Assembly (NCBI RefSeq): GCF_008923185.1 | Contig: NZ_WBMT01000019.1 | Coordinates: 186,001 to 250,000 of the forward strand | Length of the DNA: 64,000 nucleotides | Direction of reading: 5' to 3' | From: Actinomadura rudentiformis | Lineage (GTDB): Bacteria > Actinomycetota > Actinomycetes > Streptosporangiales > Streptosporangiaceae | Shown here: positions 40,727-49,475 of the stretch, piece after piece | Position numbering within the stretch: the first letter of the stretch is position 1 | Layout: every line of letters begins with the position of its first letter | Made by a program: the position numbers and the translations under genes | The notes under the pieces: generated by a model | Seen by the model: only the letters and a program-made list of their open reading frames with translations | Told to the model about the DNA's origin: nothing | The model's database searches: none

Positions 40727-42142
40727 CTAACGCAGCGCGGTCGCGAGCTCTTCCCACAGGTAGGCGGCCGCCTCGGCGCCCTTGAGCAGCAACGGCATCT
40801 CGACCTTCTCGTTCGGCGCGTGGATCTGGTCGTCGTCCAGCCCGACGGCGACGAAGACCAGCGGCGCCCTCAGGATGTCGGCGAGGTCGGCCTCCGGGCC
40901 GCTGCCGCCCTCCCGGGTGAACAGGATCTCCTTGCCGAACGCCTTCTCCATCGCCCGCCGCGCCGCCTGCACGGCCGTCGAGTCGATCGGCGAGAAGCAC
41001 GGCCGCACGCCGCCGGCGGGGATGTGCACCTCGCTACGGATCCCGGCCGGTGTGTTAGCCGCCACGAACTCCTTGAACGCCTCCTGCACGGCGCGCGGCT
41101 CCTGCCCGGCCACCAGCCGGAACGAGATCTTCGCGTGCGCCTCGCGCGGGACGATCGTCTTCCCGCCCGGCCCGGTGTGGCCGCCCCACATGCCGTTGAC
41201 CTCGGCGGTCGGCCGCGCCCAGACGCGCTCCAGCGTGGTGTAGCCCTTCTCCCCGTACGCGGCGCCGCTGTTGCCCGCCGTCTTGAGCCACGCTGCCTCG
41301 TCGAACGGCAGCCGCGCGAACAGCTCTCGCTCCTCGGCCGTCAGCGGGACGACGCCGTCGTAGAAGCCGGGCAGCGTGACACGTCCGTCCTCGTCGTGCA
41401 GTGCGGCCAGGAGAGACGCCATCGCGTGCAGCGGGTTGGGCACGGCGCCGCCGAACGATCCCGAGTGCAGATCGATGTCCGGCCCGTACAGCGAGACGCT
41501 CGCCTCCGTCAGGCCGCGCATCCCGGTGCACATGGACGGGACGTCGGCGCTCCACATCGTCGTGTCGCTGATGACCACGGCGTCGCACGCCAGCCTCTCG
41601 CGGCGTTCCCGGAGCAGGTCGGGGAAATGCGCCGAGCCGGACTCCTCCTCGCCCTCGACCAGCAGCTTGATCGTCACAGGCGGGGCGGTGGCGCCGGACG
41701 CGGCGAGCCCGGCCGCGATCCCCAGCGTGTGGAAGAAGACCTGGCCCTTGTCGTCGGACGCCCCGCGCCCGTACAGCCGCTCGCCCTTCTCCACCGGGCT
41801 GAACGGATCGGTGTGCCATTCGGCGAGCGGCTCCACGGGCTGGACGTCGTGGTGCCCGTAGACGACCACCGCAGGCGCGTCCGGGTCGGCGGCCGGCCAC
41901 TCGGCGAAGACCGCGGGCAGCCCGCCCGTCTCCCACACCTCGACCGTCGGGAACCCCTGCCCGCGCAGGTAACCGGCCAGCCACTCCGCCGACCGGCGCA
42001 CATCCGCATGGTGTGCCGGATCCCCGGAGATCGAGGGGATCGCCAGCCACTCCTTGAGATCGGCGAAGAACCGCTCCCGGTTACCCTCGATATACGCCGC
42101 TACGTCCACGTTTCCCGTGCTCCCTTGCACATCGTTACCCAT
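40727..42142 (-). CDS. M20-family dipeptidase
   Basis: About 471 residues from ATG 42142 (MGNDVQGSTGNV); GTG and upstream starts are less likely. Metal-binding residues follow the M20 pattern: VVVYGHHDVQPVEP with His, RGASDDKGQVFFHTLG with Asp, LVEGEEESGS with the Glu pair, ISDTTMW with Asp, and a C-terminal His in DDQIHAPNE. The dimerisation domain in the middle contains HSGSFGGAVPNPLHAM. It probably hydrolyses dipeptides. The family includes cytosolic non-specific dipeptidases; no signal peptide is seen. Confidence 0.9.
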   Translation of the reverse strand: MGNDVQGSTGNVDVAAYIEGNRERFFADLKEWLAIPSISGDPAHHADVRRSAEWLAGYLRGQGFPTVEVWETGGLPAVFAEWPAADPDAPAVVVYGHHDVQPVEPLAEWHTDPFSPVEKGERLYGRGASDDKGQVFFHTLGIAAGLAASGATAPPVTIKLLVEGEEESGSAHFPDLLRERRERLACDAVVISDTTMWSADVPSMCTGMRGLTEASVSLYGPDIDLHSGSFGGAVPNPLHAMASLLAALHDEDGRVTLPGFYDGVVPLTAEERELFARLPFDEAAWLKTAGNSGAAYGEKGYTTLERVWARPTAEVNGMWGGHTGPGGKTIVPREAHAKISFRLVAGQEPRAVQEAFKEFVAANTPAGIRSEVHIPAGGVRPCFSPIDSTAVQAARRAMEKAFGKEILFTREGGSGPEADLADILRAPLVFVAVGLDDDQIHAPNEKVEMPLLLKGAEAAAYLWEELATALR

Positions 42143-42198
42143 GGCACTGTAGGGGATGGCGCTGGAGACGATGGGCACACCTACCCCGGGAGCCCCAC

Positions 42199-42480
42199 TT
42201 GATCCTTATCGACCCGCCGCTGTGGCCTGCTCGCGGACGGGTGTGGTCCCACATGGTCAGCGACGTCTCGTACGAGGAGCTGCACGTGTTCGCCCGGGGT
42301 CTGGGCCTGCCGCCGCGCGCGTTCGAGCGCGACCACTACGACGTGCCCTCTCACCTGTACGAACAGGCCATCGAGCTGGGCGCCGAGGCGGTCGGCTGCC
42401 AGGAGCTCGTCGCCCGGCTGATCCGATCAGGCCTCCGGCACCGCAAGTTCACCGGCCCGGTCAGGCCCTCAACAGCATGA
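42199..42480 (+). CDS. DUF4031 domain protein
   Basis: This 93-residue protein starts at TTG 42199 with the DUF4031 pattern ILIDPPLWPARGRVWSHMVSD at the N-terminus and FERDHYDVPSHLYEQAIELGA. Members are small and unexplained. Its 3' end overlaps the 3' end of the convergent HD hydrolase by 20 bp. Divergent from the M20 peptidase (56 bp). Confidence 0.82.
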   Translation: MILIDPPLWPARGRVWSHMVSDVSYEELHVFARGLGLPPRAFERDHYDVPSHLYEQAIELGAEAVGCQELVARLIRSGLRHRKFTGPVRPSTA

Positions 42481-43069
42481 GCTCTGTCTCGATGTTGTGC
42501 CGGGCCGCCGCCTCGAAACGCTCACGGGCCGGAGCGGTGTGGAAGAGCGCGGGCAGCTCCAGCAGCCCCGCCAGCACATCGGCGCGGCCGGGCTTGAAGA
42601 ACTCGTCCGGCACGAACGCGTACTCCTCCCGGACTGCGGCGGCGTACGCGGCGTACCGTTCGGGATCCGAGCCGAGGATCGCCAGGTCGGCATCGCACAA
42701 CACCTGCCCGTTGCGGTCATCGCCCTCGGGAGCATGGGTCTCGGTGAGGACGATGAGACGGGACACCTCGGCGAGGCGTTCGGGCGTGACATCGGTGTCG
42801 GCGAGCATGCGTTCCGCCAGGCGGGCGCTGCGTTCCTCGTTGTCGGCGCGCTCCGGGTCGTACACCGCGTCGTGGAACCACGCCGCCAGACGGACGGCGT
42901 CGGCGTCGGCCGCGTGCTTCGCCAGCTCGTCCACGAGGTCCAGGACGGCGGTCAGGTGCTCACGGGTGTGGTAGCGGCGATGGGCCTCGCCGTAGCGGGC
43001 GTCCAGCTCCTCGCCGATGTGCCGCGTCTGCGATCCGGCCAGGTCCATCCAGCGGTCGACAAGATCCAT
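42461..43069 (-). CDS. HD-superfamily phosphohydrolase-like protein
   Basis: This 202-residue protein starts at ATG 43069 (MDLVDRWMDLAGSQ). The HD-domain metal site is visible as RRYHTREHLTAVLDLV and LAAWFHDAVYDPERADNEERSA (His-Asp pair), then LTETHAPEGDDRNGQVLCDADLAILG. The pattern matches predicted metal-dependent HD phosphohydrolases; the substrate is unknown. The frame is open upstream into the iron-box region, but the added residues have no similarity. Confidence 0.88.
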   Translation of the reverse strand: MDLVDRWMDLAGSQTRHIGEELDARYGEAHRRYHTREHLTAVLDLVDELAKHAADADAVRLAAWFHDAVYDPERADNEERSARLAERMLADTDVTPERLAEVSRLIVLTETHAPEGDDRNGQVLCDADLAILGSDPERYAAYAAAVREEYAFVPDEFFKPGRADVLAGLLELPALFHTAPARERFEAAARHNIETELMLLRA

Positions 43070-43222
43070 GCATCCATCCTGGCGGAATTCAAGACAGCCA
43101 AGCGCAGCTTGTCCTTTGATTGGGTGGCTGGGCGGGGGCTGCGGGATGGCGGCGGGGGACACGCGATGGCATCGTTCTTCCGCCCACCGTGCGCCCTGCG
43201 ACGCTAAGGTGGGCACTTCGAC

Positions 43223-43241
43223 TTAGGCAAGCCTTACCTTA
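43223..43241 (+). promoter_or_regulatory. Iron box (IdeR/DmdR operator)
   Basis: ttaggcaagccttacctta is close to the 19-bp actinobacterial iron box (consensus TTAGGTTAGGCTCACCTAA: symmetric TTAGG...CCTTA halves). It lies 21-39 bp upstream of the start of the siderophore operon, with GAAGGAG between. Iron-loaded IdeR/DmdR would repress the operon. Confidence 0.85.
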
Positions 43242-43261
43242 CCTACTGCTGAAGGAGATGG

Positions 43262-44425
43262 GTGGCCGTGGCCGCCTCGCTCTACCTCGTCGCCGGCAAG
43301 GTCACCGACTCGGTGACGCACGGGTTCCTCCCCGCCGCCGCCCGGCTGGGCCTCGACGTCGTGCTCCTCACCGACCGGCCCGCCGACCACGCCAAGGTGT
43401 TCCCCGGGCGGATCGTGACGTGCGACGTCACCGACTTCCGGGAGATCGTCGCACACATCGACGCCGATCGCAGCGCCGATCCCCGTGCGATCTTCACCAA
43501 CAGCGACTGGCTCCAGGCTCCCGTCGCCCTCGCCGCCGCCTACTTCAGCCTGCCCGGCAAGGACTGGCGCGCCGCGACCCGTACGAAGAACAAGGCCCTG
43601 ATGCGGACCCACCTCAGGGATCTCGACCCGGTTTTCACGGCGAACGCCGATCATCCCGGCGACGCGCCGTTCCCTCTCGTCCTCAAGCCACGTGAGGGCG
43701 TGGCCAGCGAGGATGTCGTCCTCGTGCACGGCGCCGAGGAGCTCGCCGCCAGGCGCGCGGAGATCCGCGAACGCCGCAAGGACCCGCTCGTCGTCGAGGA
43801 GTACCTCCCGGGCCGGCTCCACACACTCGAGACCCTCGGCGACACCACGGGCGAGATGCGCGTGCTCGGCTCGTTCCACACCAGGCTGTCCCCGCCGCCC
43901 CACTTCATCGAGGAACGGCTCGAATGGGCGCCGCCGCCTCCCGAGACCACCCAGGTCATCGAGCAGCTCCACGCGCTCGGCGTGGGTTTCGGCGCGTGCC
44001 ACACCGAGTTCGTCGTCCACGAGGGCAGAGCGCGGCTCATCGAGGTCAACTACCGGGTCATCGGCGACCACTGCGATTTCCTGATGGCCGACCTCCTGGG
44101 CATTCCGCTCTTCGAGCAGATCCTCAGCGTTCATCTGGGCGAGCCGCTCCCCCCGCAAGCCCAGCACCCGCGACGCCATGCCGTCGCCGAGGTGGTGCTG
44201 GCCGAACGCGCCGGGACGCTGACCGAGGCGCCCGGAGCCCAGGAGCTCACACACGGCCACGTGCGGATCGCCTACCGGCCGCAGCGCGCCAAGGGCGACA
44301 CCATCGAGATCACCAATACCAACCGGGACTACCTCGGCACCATCCGCGCCATCGGCCCAGGCCAGAACGAGGTGGAGGCGGCCATCGCCCGCTTCCGGGC
44401 CGCGCACGACTGGACGATCGCGTGA
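43262..44425 (+). CDS. ATP-grasp ligase of siderophore biosynthesis (PvsA-like)
   Basis: This 387-residue ATP-grasp enzyme starts at GTG 43262 or 43268; GAAGGAG precedes. ATP-binding features are FPLVLKPREGVASEDV (near residues 139-154), PLVVEEYLPGRLH, and metal-binding HTEFVVHEGRARLIEVNYRVIGD with the Glu/Asn pair. Such enzymes join an amino or hydroxy acid to a carboxylate. In vibrioferrin synthesis PvsA is the ATP-grasp partner of two NIS synthetases, the same trio as here. It heads the iron-regulated operon. The 3' end lies in a 20-bp tandem duplication. Confidence 0.82.
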   Translation: MAVAASLYLVAGKVTDSVTHGFLPAAARLGLDVVLLTDRPADHAKVFPGRIVTCDVTDFREIVAHIDADRSADPRAIFTNSDWLQAPVALAAAYFSLPGKDWRAATRTKNKALMRTHLRDLDPVFTANADHPGDAPFPLVLKPREGVASEDVVLVHGAEELAARRAEIRERRKDPLVVEEYLPGRLHTLETLGDTTGEMRVLGSFHTRLSPPPHFIEERLEWAPPPPETTQVIEQLHALGVGFGACHTEFVVHEGRARLIEVNYRVIGDHCDFLMADLLGIPLFEQILSVHLGEPLPPQAQHPRRHAVAEVVLAERAGTLTEAPGAQELTHGHVRIAYRPQRAKGDTIEITNTNRDYLGTIRAIGPGQNEVEAAIARFRAAHDWTIA

Positions 44426-44450
44426 ACGAATGGACGATCGCGTGAACGAA
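44411..44450. repeat. Perfect 20-bp tandem duplication at the ATP-grasp/NIS junction
   Basis: tggacgatcgcgtgaacgaa occurs twice without mismatch (44411-44430 and 44431-44450). The first copy contains the ATP-grasp stop overlapping a GTG (GTGA); that GTG now meets a stop after eight codons, and the second copy provides the usable GTG start at 44442 (or ATG 44430). Confidence 0.95.
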
Positions 44451-46052
44451 GGGCCGCTGGCCGCGCGGGTGCTGGACACTCTGCTGCGCGAGGACTACGC
44501 CGGGATGCGCCGGTACGTCAATCCCGACCACCGCGTTCTGGACCTGCCGGGCGACCAGCCGGGCGGCGCGCGGATCGTCCGGCTGTGCGAGGGCGGCTTC
44601 CTGACCGACCTGGTGGTCGACCCGGCGCAGAACCTCCGGCTGGACGACGTCTTCTCAGCGGTACGGCGGATCGCCGATCCCCGCGACGACGTGAGGGCGT
44701 TCGAACGCGAGTGCCGGGAGGCCGCGGTCACCCTCCGCCTGCACGAGCACGCCCAGCGCGAGGTCCTCGACCGCCTCGGCCAGGCGCCCGAGGACGTCCG
44801 GCACGGCCCCGGCACGTTCTACGAGACGCTCGCCGCGTACACCGACCATCCCGTCTACCCGACCGGGCGGAGCCGGGCCGGGCTGAGCACCGCCGACCTG
44901 CGCCGTTACGCGCCCGAGTTCGGGCCGTCGTTCGAGCTGCGCTGGGCCGCCGTGCCGCGCGACCGGGTCACGTCGGCAGGCGTCCGGCCCGAATGGTGGC
45001 CCGAGCCCGCCGAATCCGGCCTCGACCCCGCCCTGGCCGACACCCACGACCTCTTCCCGGTGCATCCCCTCACCGCGTCGGCCCTCCGCAACGACCCGGA
45101 CGTCCTGCTGAGCCCCGACCGGCATCTCCGCGTGCGCCCGACGCTCTCCATGCGCACCCTGGCGGTCACGTCGCTCACCCACCTCAAAGTGCCGCTGACC
45201 ACCAGCACGCTCGGCCTCCGCAACCGGCGCACGATCGTCCCAGGGACACTCTCCGACGGCGCCCGCGTCGAACGGATCCTGCATCGGGTGCTGGAGCGCG
45301 AACGTGCCCTGCCGATCCTCCTCGCCGACGAGCAGACGTACGGCCACGCGGGCTCGCCGTTCCTCGGCCATCTCGTACGGCGATTCCCGGCCGAGACGGC
45401 GCGCGCGCATGTCATCCCTGTCGCAGCGCTGCTCGCCGAAGACCCGGACGGCGGTCACGTGATCGAGCGGTGGGACGTCGAAGCCACCTTCGGCGCTTAC
45501 CTGGACGCCCTCCTTGCCTGGAACGTCGCCCTCTTCCGCTACGGCATCGCACTCGAAGCGCACCAGCAGAACGTGTCCGTCGTCCTCACCAAGCACGACC
45601 CGTTGAAGCTGCTGCTCAAGGACAACGACGGCGCGCTGATCGATCCGGTCCGCCTTGCCGCAGCTTTGGAGACCAGCGACACGCCCCGCCGCTTCATCGA
45701 CTGCGACTTCAACGACCTGCGGATGACGACCGCCGATCAGGAGGCGCTCGCCCGCGTCTTCGTCACGATCACCCTGCACCTGTGCGCCGCGGCGCCCGCC
45801 TTCGGGCTGGCCGAACGCGGCCTCCTCCCGCTGCGCACCGGCCTGGCGATGCTCCGCGACCGGCTCGACGCGCTGCTCGGCCCGGACGACGCGTTCCTGC
45901 GGGCGCGCACGCTGGACGCCGACCGGCTGCCGACCAAGGCGATGGTCACCGCCGGGACTCTCGTGGACAAGGCCCGCACCGGCGCGGCCGACATCAACAA
46001 GCACTACGGCCCGCTCGGGCCCAACTATCTCCGGGACGACCCTTGCTCCTGA
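44430..46052 (+). CDS. IucA/IucC-family NIS synthetase 1
   Basis: About 540 residues from ATG 44430 (GTG 44442 in frame and probably the ancestral start). NIS synthetases adenylate a citrate- or dicarboxylate-type substrate and condense it with an amine or alcohol. Visible features are DHPVYPTGRSRAGL (the HPxxP...R substrate loop), KVPLTTSTLGLRNRRTI, VEATFGAYLDALLAWNVALF, LEAHQQNVSVVL (ExHxQN motif) and KDNDGALIDP. It follows the ATP-grasp gene directly and overlaps the second NIS gene. Vibrioferrin PvsB/PvsD are the closest pathway parallels I know; substrates here are unknown. Confidence 0.88.
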   Translation: MDDRVNEGPLAARVLDTLLREDYAGMRRYVNPDHRVLDLPGDQPGGARIVRLCEGGFLTDLVVDPAQNLRLDDVFSAVRRIADPRDDVRAFERECREAAVTLRLHEHAQREVLDRLGQAPEDVRHGPGTFYETLAAYTDHPVYPTGRSRAGLSTADLRRYAPEFGPSFELRWAAVPRDRVTSAGVRPEWWPEPAESGLDPALADTHDLFPVHPLTASALRNDPDVLLSPDRHLRVRPTLSMRTLAVTSLTHLKVPLTTSTLGLRNRRTIVPGTLSDGARVERILHRVLERERALPILLADEQTYGHAGSPFLGHLVRRFPAETARAHVIPVAALLAEDPDGGHVIERWDVEATFGAYLDALLAWNVALFRYGIALEAHQQNVSVVLTKHDPLKLLLKDNDGALIDPVRLAAALETSDTPRRFIDCDFNDLRMTTADQEALARVFVTITLHLCAAAPAFGLAERGLLPLRTGLAMLRDRLDALLGPDDAFLRARTLDADRLPTKAMVTAGTLVDKARTGAADINKHYGPLGPNYLRDDPCS

Positions 46053-47692
46053 CAGGACGACCGCTCGGGGCCGGCGACGCGTCGGCGACCGCCCTCCTCA
46101 ACTGCCTGATCCGGGAGGTCTGCGCGCCCGAGCACCAGGTATGGCCGGACGGCGCGCACCTGCTGGTCCGGCTGCCACGGGTGGGCGTGATGTTGCGTGC
46201 GGGCCTCAGCCGGCCGCCGTCCGGGCCCACGTTCCGGATCGCGCCGCCGTACGAGGAGCGCCGCGGGAACGAATGGATCCCGGCGGGCTGGGACCGGCTG
46301 GCCGATCTGATCGCGGGCGAGCTCGAGCTGGCGACGGGACGGGCCAATCCCGAGTTCCTCGGCCAGGTCACCGATGGGCACGCCGCCCTGGAGGCGATCC
46401 TCTCGTCCCGGAGCCTCGCGCCCCGCACCGAGGCCCCCGGGGCCGTCGACCGCTACGTGGAGTCCGAACAGTCTCTCGTCACCGGCCACCGGTTCCACCC
46501 TTCCCCCAAAGCACGCCAGGGATCGCCCGCCGACTGGCTCCCGTACGCGCCGGAGACGCGCTCGCGTTTCCAGCCGCGCTGGCTGGCGGTGCGTGAGGAC
46601 GTGCTGGTGGAGGAGGGCGACCCGATGGCGTTCGCGCACCTCGAATCGTTCGGCCCCGCCGTGCCGGACGGTTTCCGCCTGCTGCCTGTTCACCCTTGGG
46701 AGCTGCACCTTCTCGCCGACCGGCCCATCCTCCGCCGGGCGTTCGCCCAGGGCCTCATCCACGACCTCGGCGCGGACCGTCTCGGCACGGAAGGCGGCAT
46801 CGAGGCCGTTCCGACGTCGTCCGTCCGTACCGCCTACGTGCCCGCCGCCGACACGTTCTGCAAGTTCAGCCTCGACATCCGCATCACCAACTGCGTGCGC
46901 AAGAACGCGTGGTACGAACTGACCGGAGCCGTCGTCCTCGACCGCCTGGTCCGCCGGGTCTTCGACGGCATCGACGCCACCTTCCTCGCCGAGCCCGCCT
47001 ACCGCAGCGTGGCCCTGGCCGACCGGCGGCTGTACGAGGGGCTCGGCGTGATCCTGCGCCAGGGCGTGCAGGGCCTTCCCGGGACTCCCCTCCTCACCGC
47101 CGCCTTGGCCGACCCCTACGGTTCGCTCCTGGCGAGCTTGCCCGCCCTGGCCACTCCGGACGGCGCCATGGCTTGGTGGAAGGCGTACGTGCGCCAGGTC
47201 GCGCCGCCCGTTCTGCACGCCTGCCTGGAGCACGGGATAGTCCTCGAACCGCACCTCCAGAACGTGCTGGTCTGCGTCGACGACGACGGGATGCCGGTCC
47301 ACGCCGCCTTCCGCGACCTCGAAGGCACCAAGCTCGTCGGAGGCCGCTGGGATCACCTCACCGGCCTTCCGTCCCGCGTGCGCGAGGCCATGACCTACGA
47401 CGCCGACCGCGCCTGGAACCGGGTCGTCTATTGCCTCCTCGTCAACCACCTGACCGAGACCGCCGCCGCCGTGGCCGACCTGCACCCGGCACTCGATGCG
47501 CGGCTCTGGCCCGCCGCGCGGCGCTACTTCGCCGGGTACGAACGCCATCCTGAGGTCCGGGCGCTCCTCGCCGGAGTGCCGCTGCCAGCCAAGGCCAACC
47601 TCCGTGCACGCTGGGCCCGTACCGCCGACCGCGCCGCGACCTACGTCCCGGTGCCCAATCCGCTAGCCCCACCCGCACCGCAACTCAACTGA
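46043..47692 (+). CDS. IucA/IucC-family NIS synthetase 2
   Basis: About 549 residues, most likely from TTG 46043 (LLLTGRPLGAGD), overlapping the previous gene by 10 bp. It carries the canonical motifs TGHRFHPSPKARQG, FRLLPVHPWELHLL, VPTSSVRTAYV, KFSLDIRITNCVRKNAW and IVLEPHLQNVLV, and DLEGTKLVGG, all of the IucA/IucC fold. The presence of the intact GH.FHP..K.R motif and KFSLDI...NC motif makes it the better-preserved of the two synthetases. Together with the ATP-grasp enzyme it would assemble a carboxylate siderophore. No exporter, receptor or decarboxylase gene lies within the window. Confidence 0.9.
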   Translation: MLLTGRPLGAGDASATALLNCLIREVCAPEHQVWPDGAHLLVRLPRVGVMLRAGLSRPPSGPTFRIAPPYEERRGNEWIPAGWDRLADLIAGELELATGRANPEFLGQVTDGHAALEAILSSRSLAPRTEAPGAVDRYVESEQSLVTGHRFHPSPKARQGSPADWLPYAPETRSRFQPRWLAVREDVLVEEGDPMAFAHLESFGPAVPDGFRLLPVHPWELHLLADRPILRRAFAQGLIHDLGADRLGTEGGIEAVPTSSVRTAYVPAADTFCKFSLDIRITNCVRKNAWYELTGAVVLDRLVRRVFDGIDATFLAEPAYRSVALADRRLYEGLGVILRQGVQGLPGTPLLTAALADPYGSLLASLPALATPDGAMAWWKAYVRQVAPPVLHACLEHGIVLEPHLQNVLVCVDDDGMPVHAAFRDLEGTKLVGGRWDHLTGLPSRVREAMTYDADRAWNRVVYCLLVNHLTETAAAVADLHPALDARLWPAARRYFAGYERHPEVRALLAGVPLPAKANLRARWARTADRAATYVPVPNPLAPPAPQLN

Positions 47693-47775
47693 CGCGGCCC
47701 GTTCCACTGCAGGGCCTAATCCACTACAGAACGGGTATGTCGCTGACTCCGCCGCGGAGAGAAGGAGAGACGGCC

Positions 47776-49380
47776 GTGCTGGAACGGGTGCGAACGTGGG
47801 CGGGTCTGGGGGTCCGGGCAACCCGGGCGGTCCGGAACGGCGGGATGTTGCGGCCGATCCGCCCCGACCGGGCTGCGCGGCTGCCCTTCCAGTACCTGCG
47901 CTTCGGCCCGGTGCCGGCCACGGTCGGCGCGATGTCGGCCCTCCGCCACCCCGGCCGCACCGCGCTGATCGACGAACGCGGCTCGCTCACCTACGCCGAG
48001 CTCGAAGGGCAGGTCTCCGCGTTCGCCACCGCCCTGCGCGCACGCCTCGGCGAGGAGGATCGGGTCGGGGTGCTGTGCCGCAACCACCGGGGCTTCGTGG
48101 CGGCGGTGCTCGCCGCGTCCCGGCTCGGCGGCGACGTCGTGCTGCTCAACACCGACTTCGCCGGTCCCCAGCTCGGCGAGGTGGCCGAACGCGAGGACAT
48201 AGCCCTGCTGGTCCACGACCAGGAGTTCGACCAGGTCGTGGACGACTCCTCGTTCACCGGTCAGCGGGTGCACGCCTGGGTCGACGATGAGGGTTCCGCC
48301 AAGCACGACTCGATCGACGGCCTGGTCCTGATGACCGAGGCGCAGCCGCTGCGCCCCGGATCGCCCAGCAAGGTCATCGTGATGACCTCCGGGACGACCG
48401 GCACGCCCAAAGGAGCCCGGCACGACATCTCGCTCAGCTCACTGGCTCCGGTGGCGTTGAGCCACCTGATGCGCATCCCCCTGCGTTGGGGCGCCCCCAT
48501 CGCCATCGCGCCGCCGCTCTTCCATGTGCTCGGCTTCGCCTACATGTCGGTAGGCCTCGGCATGGGGATGCCCCTGGTGCTCCGTCGCCGGTTCGACGCC
48601 GCGGAGATCCTCCGGTCGATCGAGGAGAACGAGGCCGAGGCGCTGGTGGCCGTGCCGGCCATGCTCCAGCGGATCCTGGACGTCGCCGAAGGCAGGCGGC
48701 CCGCGTCGCTCAAGGTCGTGATCTGCGGTGGCTCGGCCCTGCATCCGCACCTGTCCGAGGCGTTCATGGACGCGTTCGGCGACGTTCTGATCAACCTGTA
48801 CGGGGCGACGGAGACGGGCTGGGCGACGATCGCCACGCCCGAGGACCTGCGGGCCGCCCCGGGCACGGTGGGCAAGCCCTCGTTCCGACTCACCATCAAG
48901 ATCCTGGACGAGGACGGCAACGAACTGCCGGCCGGCGAGGTCGGCCAGATCTACACCGGGGGCGGGCTGCGCTTCAGCGGCTACACCGGAGGCGGCACCA
49001 AGGACGTGCGCGACGGCCTCACCGGCACCGGCGACCTCGGGCACTTCGACGAGGAGGGCCGGCTGTTCGTCGACGGCCGCGCCGACGACATGATCGTCTC
49101 CGGGGGCGAGAACGTGTTCCCCGCTGAGGTGGAGGACCTGCTCGGGCGCCACCCCGACATCACCGAGGTGGCGGTCACAGGCACGGACGACGAGAAGTTC
49201 GGCGAGCGCCTGGTCGCCTACGTCGTACGCGCCGAGAACGCCGACGTCACCGAGGACGACCTCAAGGCGTACGTGAAGCAGCACCTGGCCCGCTACAAGG
49301 TCCCACGTGACGTGCACTTCGTCGACGAACTCCCCCGCACCAGCACGGGCAAGGTGCGTGCCAAGTCACTGGGCGGATGA
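47776..49380 (+). CDS. Acyl-CoA ligase / AMP-dependent synthetase
   Basis: About 534 residues from GTG 47776, 8 bp after AAGGAG; ATG 47737 is in frame but has a poor ribosome binding site. Adenylation-domain motifs are present: SKVIVMTSGTTGTPKGAR (P-loop, near residues 200-217), NLYGATETGW, GTGDLGHFDEEGRLFVDGR, DDMIVSGGENVFPAEVE and KVPRDVHFVDELPRTSTGKV with catalytic Lys. The N-terminal layout resembles fatty-acyl-CoA ligases of the FadD type. It begins 84 bp after NIS synthetase 2. It could be unrelated housekeeping or could activate a fatty acid for the siderophore; no motif decides. A GC-rich hairpin near 49381-49403 follows. Confidence 0.85.
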   Translation: MLERVRTWAGLGVRATRAVRNGGMLRPIRPDRAARLPFQYLRFGPVPATVGAMSALRHPGRTALIDERGSLTYAELEGQVSAFATALRARLGEEDRVGVLCRNHRGFVAAVLAASRLGGDVVLLNTDFAGPQLGEVAEREDIALLVHDQEFDQVVDDSSFTGQRVHAWVDDEGSAKHDSIDGLVLMTEAQPLRPGSPSKVIVMTSGTTGTPKGARHDISLSSLAPVALSHLMRIPLRWGAPIAIAPPLFHVLGFAYMSVGLGMGMPLVLRRRFDAAEILRSIEENEAEALVAVPAMLQRILDVAEGRRPASLKVVICGGSALHPHLSEAFMDAFGDVLINLYGATETGWATIATPEDLRAAPGTVGKPSFRLTIKILDEDGNELPAGEVGQIYTGGGLRFSGYTGGGTKDVRDGLTGTGDLGHFDEEGRLFVDGRADDMIVSGGENVFPAEVEDLLGRHPDITEVAVTGTDDEKFGERLVAYVVRAENADVTEDDLKAYVKQHLARYKVPRDVHFVDELPRTSTGKVRAKSLGG

Positions 49381-49417
49381 CCCCCGAGAGCCGCTCCCGG
49401 GGGCCGGTGCACGATGG

Positions 49418-49475
49418 GATCAGGCGGCCCTCACAGAGATCAGGCGGCCCTCACAGAGATCAGGCGGCCCTCAGG
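49418..49475. repeat. 20-bp tandem repeat overlapping a gene end
   Basis: GATCAGGCGGCCCTCACAGA at 49418-49437 and 49438-49457 is repeated again at 49458-49475 with a changed end. The third unit contains the stop codon and last codons (CLRAA) of the minus-strand secreted-protein gene. Confidence 0.85.
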
